Source: UBA4717 sp045536775 (lineage in GTDB: Bacteria > Bacillota > Clostridia > Oscillospirales > CAG-272). Taken from it: DNA of 64,000 bases. The stretch covers positions 1 through 64,000 of the forward strand of contig JAZSOD010000085.1 of the NCBI GenBank assembly GCA_045536775.1, in the 5' to 3' direction. The notes below the pieces were generated by a model. That model was not told the origin of the DNA. It searched no databases and was given only the letters and a program-made list of their open reading frames with translations. The position numbers and the translations under genes were made by a program. This document shows positions 62,618-64,000 of this stretch, piece after piece; the first letter of the stretch is position 1, and the number at the start of each line of letters is the position of its first letter.

Positions 62618-64000
62618 TCAGAGCTTGTTTCGCTGAATCTTTCCGCTTACAGTCTTGGGGAGACTCTCCCTGAATTCAACCACTCTCGGATACTTATATG
62701 GAGCCGTCTTTTCCTTGACGTAATTCTGAATCTCACGCTTCAGCTCGTCGCTCGGCTCCTTACCGTTGACAAGAACGATACTCGCCTTTACGATCTGCCC
62801 TCTTACCTCGTCGGGAACTGCCGAAACACCGCATTCAAGAACGTAAGGAAGCTCCATAATTACACTCTCGATCTCGAACGGACCGATGCGGTAACCAGAT
62901 GACTTTATAACGTCATCAACTCGTCCTACGTACCAATAATATCCGTCCTCATCGCACCATGCAACATCTCCCGTATGGTAATAACCGTCATGCCATACCT
63001 CGCGGGTCTTTTCTTCGTCACCGTAGTAACCCGTGAACAAACCGCAGGGGGCGCCGTTTCTGATATCTATAACGATCTCTCCCGACTCACTCGTCTTAAC
63101 GGGGTTTCCATCAGCATCCTGAAGCTCGACCTTATAAATGGGAGCAGGCTTACCCATAGAACCTATCTTGTGGGGCTTTCCTACGAGATTACCGATTATC
63201 ATCGTGCTTTCGGTCTGACCAAAGCCCTCTTTAATCTGAAGTCCGGTCGCCTTTTCAAACTGACGGTACACCTCGGGATTAAGCGCTTCTCCTGCTGTTG
63301 TCATATGACGTACAGAAGAAAAATCGTATTTTGAAATGTCCTGCTTTACCATCATACGAAGCATTGTAGGAGGTGCGCAGAAGGTTGTTATATGATACTT
63401 TGCAAACATAGGAAGTATATCCGCTGCATCAAAACGGTCAAAATCATAAACGAAGGTTGCCGCTTCACAGAGCCACTGTCCGTAGAGCTTGCCCCACATT
63501 GCCTTTGCCCAACCGGTATCGGATATTGTAAAGTGAAGCCCGTCGGGATCAACGTTATGCCAATATTTTGCCGTATGGAAATGTCCAAGCGGGTATTTGT
63601 GGTTATGAGTTGCGATCTTCGGATATCCCGAGGTTCCCGAGGTGAAGTACATGAGCATAGTATCCTCACCGCAAGGAGAATCCTCAGTCCTATCGAAGTG
63701 TGTACTGAAGCGCTTGTATTCCTCGTCGAAATCTCTCCAACCATCTCTCGCGCTTCCGACAACAAGCTTATTTATAAGCGTCGGACACTTGACTGCCGCA
63801 AGGTCCACCTGATTTGCAACATCGCCATCGCCCGTACAAACTATCGTGCTTACACCTGCAGCATTGAAGCGGTATTCGAGATCGTGCTCGTGAAGCTGGT
63901 CAACTGCAGGAATTGCAATCGCTCCAAGCTTATTAAGTCCGAGCATAGCTATCCAGAACTGATAATGACGCTTTAAGATAAGCATTACTCTATCGCCCTT
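62618..64000 (-). CDS. AMP-forming acyl-CoA synthetase, C-terminal part (truncated by window edge)
   Basis: 461 residues are visible, read through the right edge of the window; the frame stays open to base 64000, where GDRVMLILKRHYQFW shows the usual mid-N-terminal region, so perhaps 90-100 residues are missing. The AMP-binding P-loop is YFTSGTSGYPKIATHNH, followed by GFGQTES, YHTGDVAWCDEDGYYWYVGR and the catalytic Lys region KTVSGKIQRN. Relatives in Clostridia activate acetate, butyrate or medium-chain fatty acids; the substrate is not determined from sequence. Confidence 0.93.
   Translation of the reverse strand, partial: KGDRVMLILKRHYQFWIAMLGLNKLGAIAIPAVDQLHEHDLEYRFNAAGVSTIVCTGDGDVANQVDLAAVKCPTLINKLVVGSARDGWRDFDEEYKRFSTHFDRTEDSPCGEDTMLMYFTSGTSGYPKIATHNHKYPLGHFHTAKYWHNVDPDGLHFTISDTGWAKAMWGKLYGQWLCEAATFVYDFDRFDAADILPMFAKYHITTFCAPPTMLRMMVKQDISKYDFSSVRHMTTAGEALNPEVYRQFEKATGLQIKEGFGQTESTMIIGNLVGKPHKIGSMGKPAPIYKVELQDADGNPVKTSESGEIVIDIRNGAPCGLFTGYYGDEEKTREVWHDGYYHTGDVAWCDEDGYYWYVGRVDDVIKSSGYRIGPFEIESVIMELPYVLECGVSAVPDEVRGQIVKASIVLVNGKEPSDELKREIQNYVKEKTAPYKYPRVVEFRESLPKTVSGKIQRNKL

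Overview
This 64 kb window is a core chromosomal segment from a Bacillota bacterium, most likely an anaerobic Clostridia of the Oscillospiraceae/Ruminococcaceae kind. The evidence is gene content and order: miaB-ymcA(ricA)-mutS-mutL is the Bacillus-type order, ylmE-sepF-ylmG-ylmH-divIVA-lspA-rluD is the Gram-positive division block, gdpP-rplI-dnaB and rimP-nusA-ylxR-ylxQ-infB are Firmicutes operons, and promoters are sigma-A type with 16-17 bp spacers. No rRNA, tRNA, CRISPR array, prophage or insertion sequence was recognised. Taxonomy is an inference; no marker search was possible.

Layout. 1-1411 (+): end of rplM, rpsI, and a flavin-reductase-like gene. 1428-13735 (-): the miaB-ricA-mutS-mutL-tgt operon, an isolated FkbM-type methyltransferase, lysC, a membrane-anchored VanY-type peptidase, and a small membrane zinc-ribbon protein. 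13923-24682: mrp (+), dapA (-), then a long + run of queA, miaA, an HlyD-like adaptor, ylmE, sepF, ylmG, ylmH, divIVA, lspA, rluD and a Cof-type HAD phosphatase. 24710-25720 (-): a lone tyrosine recombinase. 25887-36217 (+): a monocistronic membrane protein, then yybS-gdpP-rplI-dnaB-tilS-hpt-ftsH and nrdR. 36250-64000 (-): rimP-nusA-ylxR-ylxQ-infB, a complete maltodextrin uptake and breakdown operon (malEFG-msmK-malQ-glgP), tig-clpP-clpX, a secA-rbgA-rnhB-yraN-dipeptidase-thrC-phosphoesterase run, pepD, and the 3' part of an acyl-CoA synthetase.

How the genes fit together. Several genes serve tRNA modification and decoding (tgt, queA, miaA, miaB, tilS). DNA repair (mutS, mutL), cell division and envelope (sepF, divIVA, lspA, VanY, secA), proteostasis (tig, clpP, clpX, ftsH) and translation/transcription (infB, nusA, rimP, rplM, rpsI, rplI) fill most of the rest. 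The carbohydrate block imports maltodextrins and degrades them to glucose and glucose-1-phosphate.

I did not find a clear new multi-gene system. The observations most worth a second look are: a near-identical cysteine motif on the C-terminus of the RicA-type protein and the N-terminus of Mrp; an attenuator-like hairpin in the rimP-nusA-infB leader that fits NusA autoregulation; a trigger factor with an 88-residue histone-H1-like Lys/Thr/Ala tail; a 353-bp nrdR upstream region holding both a cysteine-rich open frame without a normal start and a nested inverted repeat; and a queA-miaA spacer carrying three perfect inverted repeats.
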